NCBI GenBank assembly: GCA_019636175.1
Contig: JAHBYC010000015.1
Location: 1-54,871 of the forward strand
Reading direction: 5' to 3'
Length of the DNA stretch: 54,871 nt
Source of the DNA: Caulobacter sp.
Lineage (GTDB): Bacteria; Pseudomonadota; Alphaproteobacteria; Caulobacterales; Caulobacteraceae
Shown here: one piece after another, positions 53,937 to 54,871 of the stretch
Position numbering within the stretch: position 1 is the stretch's first letter
Layout: every line of letters starts with the position of its first letter
Program-made: the position numbers and the translations under genes
The notes under the pieces: generated by a model
Database searches by the model: none
What the model saw: only the letters and a program-made list of their open reading frames with translations
Told to the model about the DNA's origin: nothing

Positions 53937-54871
53937 ATGCCTGCTGATTTTGATGCCTATTTCCGAGCGCTGGCCGCAACCCCGCTTGACGCCAAGACCG
54001 AACATTCTGACCGGGCCGCTCTCGAAATCCTTCTGCAGGCTGCGGCCGATGACGCCGAACCGGGCGCCCACGTTCAGCATGAACCGATCCGCGACAAGAG
54101 CGGCCTGGGCTCGCCCGACTTCAAAGTGACGCGCGCGGGCCGGATCGCGGGCTATGTCGAGGTCAAGACCATCGACGAGCCGCTGTCGAAAGTTCTCCGG
54201 TCCGACCAGATCAAGAAGTATCGCAAGCTGTCGGACAACATCGTCCTGACGGACTATCTGGAATTCTGCTGGATCAAGCCCGATGACTCCGTCGTCCGGC
54301 ATCGGCTGGCCCATTCCGAAGACCTGTCGGCGCGAACCCTGCGGCTGAACCCGGACTCCGTCGAAGCGGTGCGCCTGTTGCTGCGGGGCTTCTTCTCGGC
54401 GACCCCTGCCCGCATCACCAAGTCACAGGACCTGGCGCTCGGGCTGGCCCGGCGAGCGGCGATGCTGCGCGATTTTCTCACCACGGAGCTCATCCGTCAG
54501 GAACAGCAGCATACCGAGGGGCGGCTGTTCGCCCTGTATCAGGCCTTCCGGGTGCAGGTCTTTCACGATTTGACGGTGGCGGATTTCACCGACGCGTTCG
54601 GCCAGATGCTGGCCTACGGGTTGTTCCTGGCCCGGCTCAACGCCGGCCCGGCTCAGTCGATTAACCTGAACAATGTGCGCCAGTTCATTCCGGGCAGCTT
54701 CGCTCTGATCCGCGAACTGGTCCGCTTCCTGGAGGAGATGAACGAGGAGGAGTATCGCGACATCCGCTGGGTGATCGACGAGATCCTGTCAATCGTGAAC
54801 GGCATCGATCTTGCCTCCATTCACGGTGACCTCAGTTTCCGGGCGCGCAAGGCGATCAGCCGAAAGGTCCG
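53937..54871 (+). CDS. N-terminal part of a large restriction/methylase-type (type IIG/ISP-like) protein, cut by the window end
   Basis: The frame is open from ATG 53937 to the end of the window (311 complete codons). A PD-(D/E)xK-type nuclease core can be seen: PDFKV with D61, then GYVEVKT with E75 and K77. It is followed by SDQIKKYRKLSDNIVLTDYL, typical of the N-terminal nuclease of type IIG or ISP restriction-modification enzymes. The rest of the visible part is helical. An N6-adenine methylase domain is expected beyond the window. It would be a defence gene; the class is inferred from about 300 residues. Confidence 0.7.
   Translation, partial: MPADFDAYFRALAATPLDAKTEHSDRAALEILLQAAADDAEPGAHVQHEPIRDKSGLGSPDFKVTRAGRIAGYVEVKTIDEPLSKVLRSDQIKKYRKLSDNIVLTDYLEFCWIKPDDSVVRHRLAHSEDLSARTLRLNPDSVEAVRLLLRGFFSATPARITKSQDLALGLARRAAMLRDFLTTELIRQEQQHTEGRLFALYQAFRVQVFHDLTVADFTDAFGQMLAYGLFLARLNAGPAQSINLNNVRQFIPGSFALIRELVRFLEEMNEEEYRDIRWVIDEILSIVNGIDLASIHGDLSFRARKAISRKV

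Noticed and set aside
53784-54314. A 176-codon minus-strand frame
   Set aside because: Antisense to the restriction-type gene, which has a nuclease motif and continues to the window end.

Overview
This is a contiguous chromosomal window of high G+C DNA (by eye about two thirds G+C) with densely packed genes on both strands. The best guess is an alphaproteobacterium of the Caulobacteraceae (Caulobacter/Phenylobacterium/Brevundimonas group). The strongest clue is an operon in which a regulator, metF, a subclass B3 metallo-beta-lactamase and a split metH follow one another; a matching arrangement was described around blaCAU-1 of Caulobacter crescentus. Other clues are the two-domain cold shock protein, TadE/TadG genes, promoters that appear to give leaderless mRNAs, and abundant short palindromic intergenic repeats. 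No rRNA, tRNA, CRISPR array or intact transposase was seen. Genus and species cannot be fixed from this window.

Layout. 1-1741: the end of an RTX protein and a 2-hydroxyacid dehydrogenase. 1780-8707: a six-gene, overlapping methionine/SAM-cycle operon with its own promoter and a perfect palindromic operator (sahR-like regulator, metF, B3 beta-lactamase, metH homocysteine module, an unknown 129-residue protein, metH pterin/B12/activation module). 8715-13412: a secreted protein of unknown function and a fused 5-oxoprolinase that carries a palindromic repeat inside its reading frame. 13671-17652: a TerB/J-domain protein, a small membrane protein, a monooxygenase/acyl-CoA dehydrogenase pair behind a PsrA-type operator, an acetyltransferase and a double cold shock protein. 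17826-20031: an ECF42-type sigma factor module (DGPF protein, sigma factor, SRPBCC protein). 20177-25493: patatin, DUF808 protein, DusA, exported retropepsin, DUF1289 protein, thioesterase. 25608-28169: a regulated pair of acyl-CoA dehydrogenases. 28229-31258: TadE and TadG, then a shrunken SEDS-like membrane protein.

31305-41097 is mostly single genes: DUF1080 protein, aminopeptidase P, exported beta-carbonic-anhydrase-like protein, PrmA, acetyltransferase, DUF2189 protein, beta-lactamase-fold esterase, SDR and several unknowns. 41115-44396: a hybrid histidine kinase, then an ECF sigma factor with a membrane partner. 44477-45900: a leaderless ArsR regulator, an AHSA1-type protein and a second-type ClpP. 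45893-53552: large unknown or exported proteins, including a 980-residue orphan and a cyanovirin-like protein with four exact 80-residue repeats. 53711-54871: a 15-bp inverted-repeat element and the start of a large restriction-methylase-type protein that runs off the window.

Several parts can be read together. The methionine operon is probably repressed by its first gene and released by S-adenosylhomocysteine. Both acyl-CoA dehydrogenase operons carry PsrA-like sites, which suggests a shared fatty-acid-responsive regulon. Two ArsR genes have the same promoter design, with the operator over the -10 element and transcription starting at or next to the ATG.
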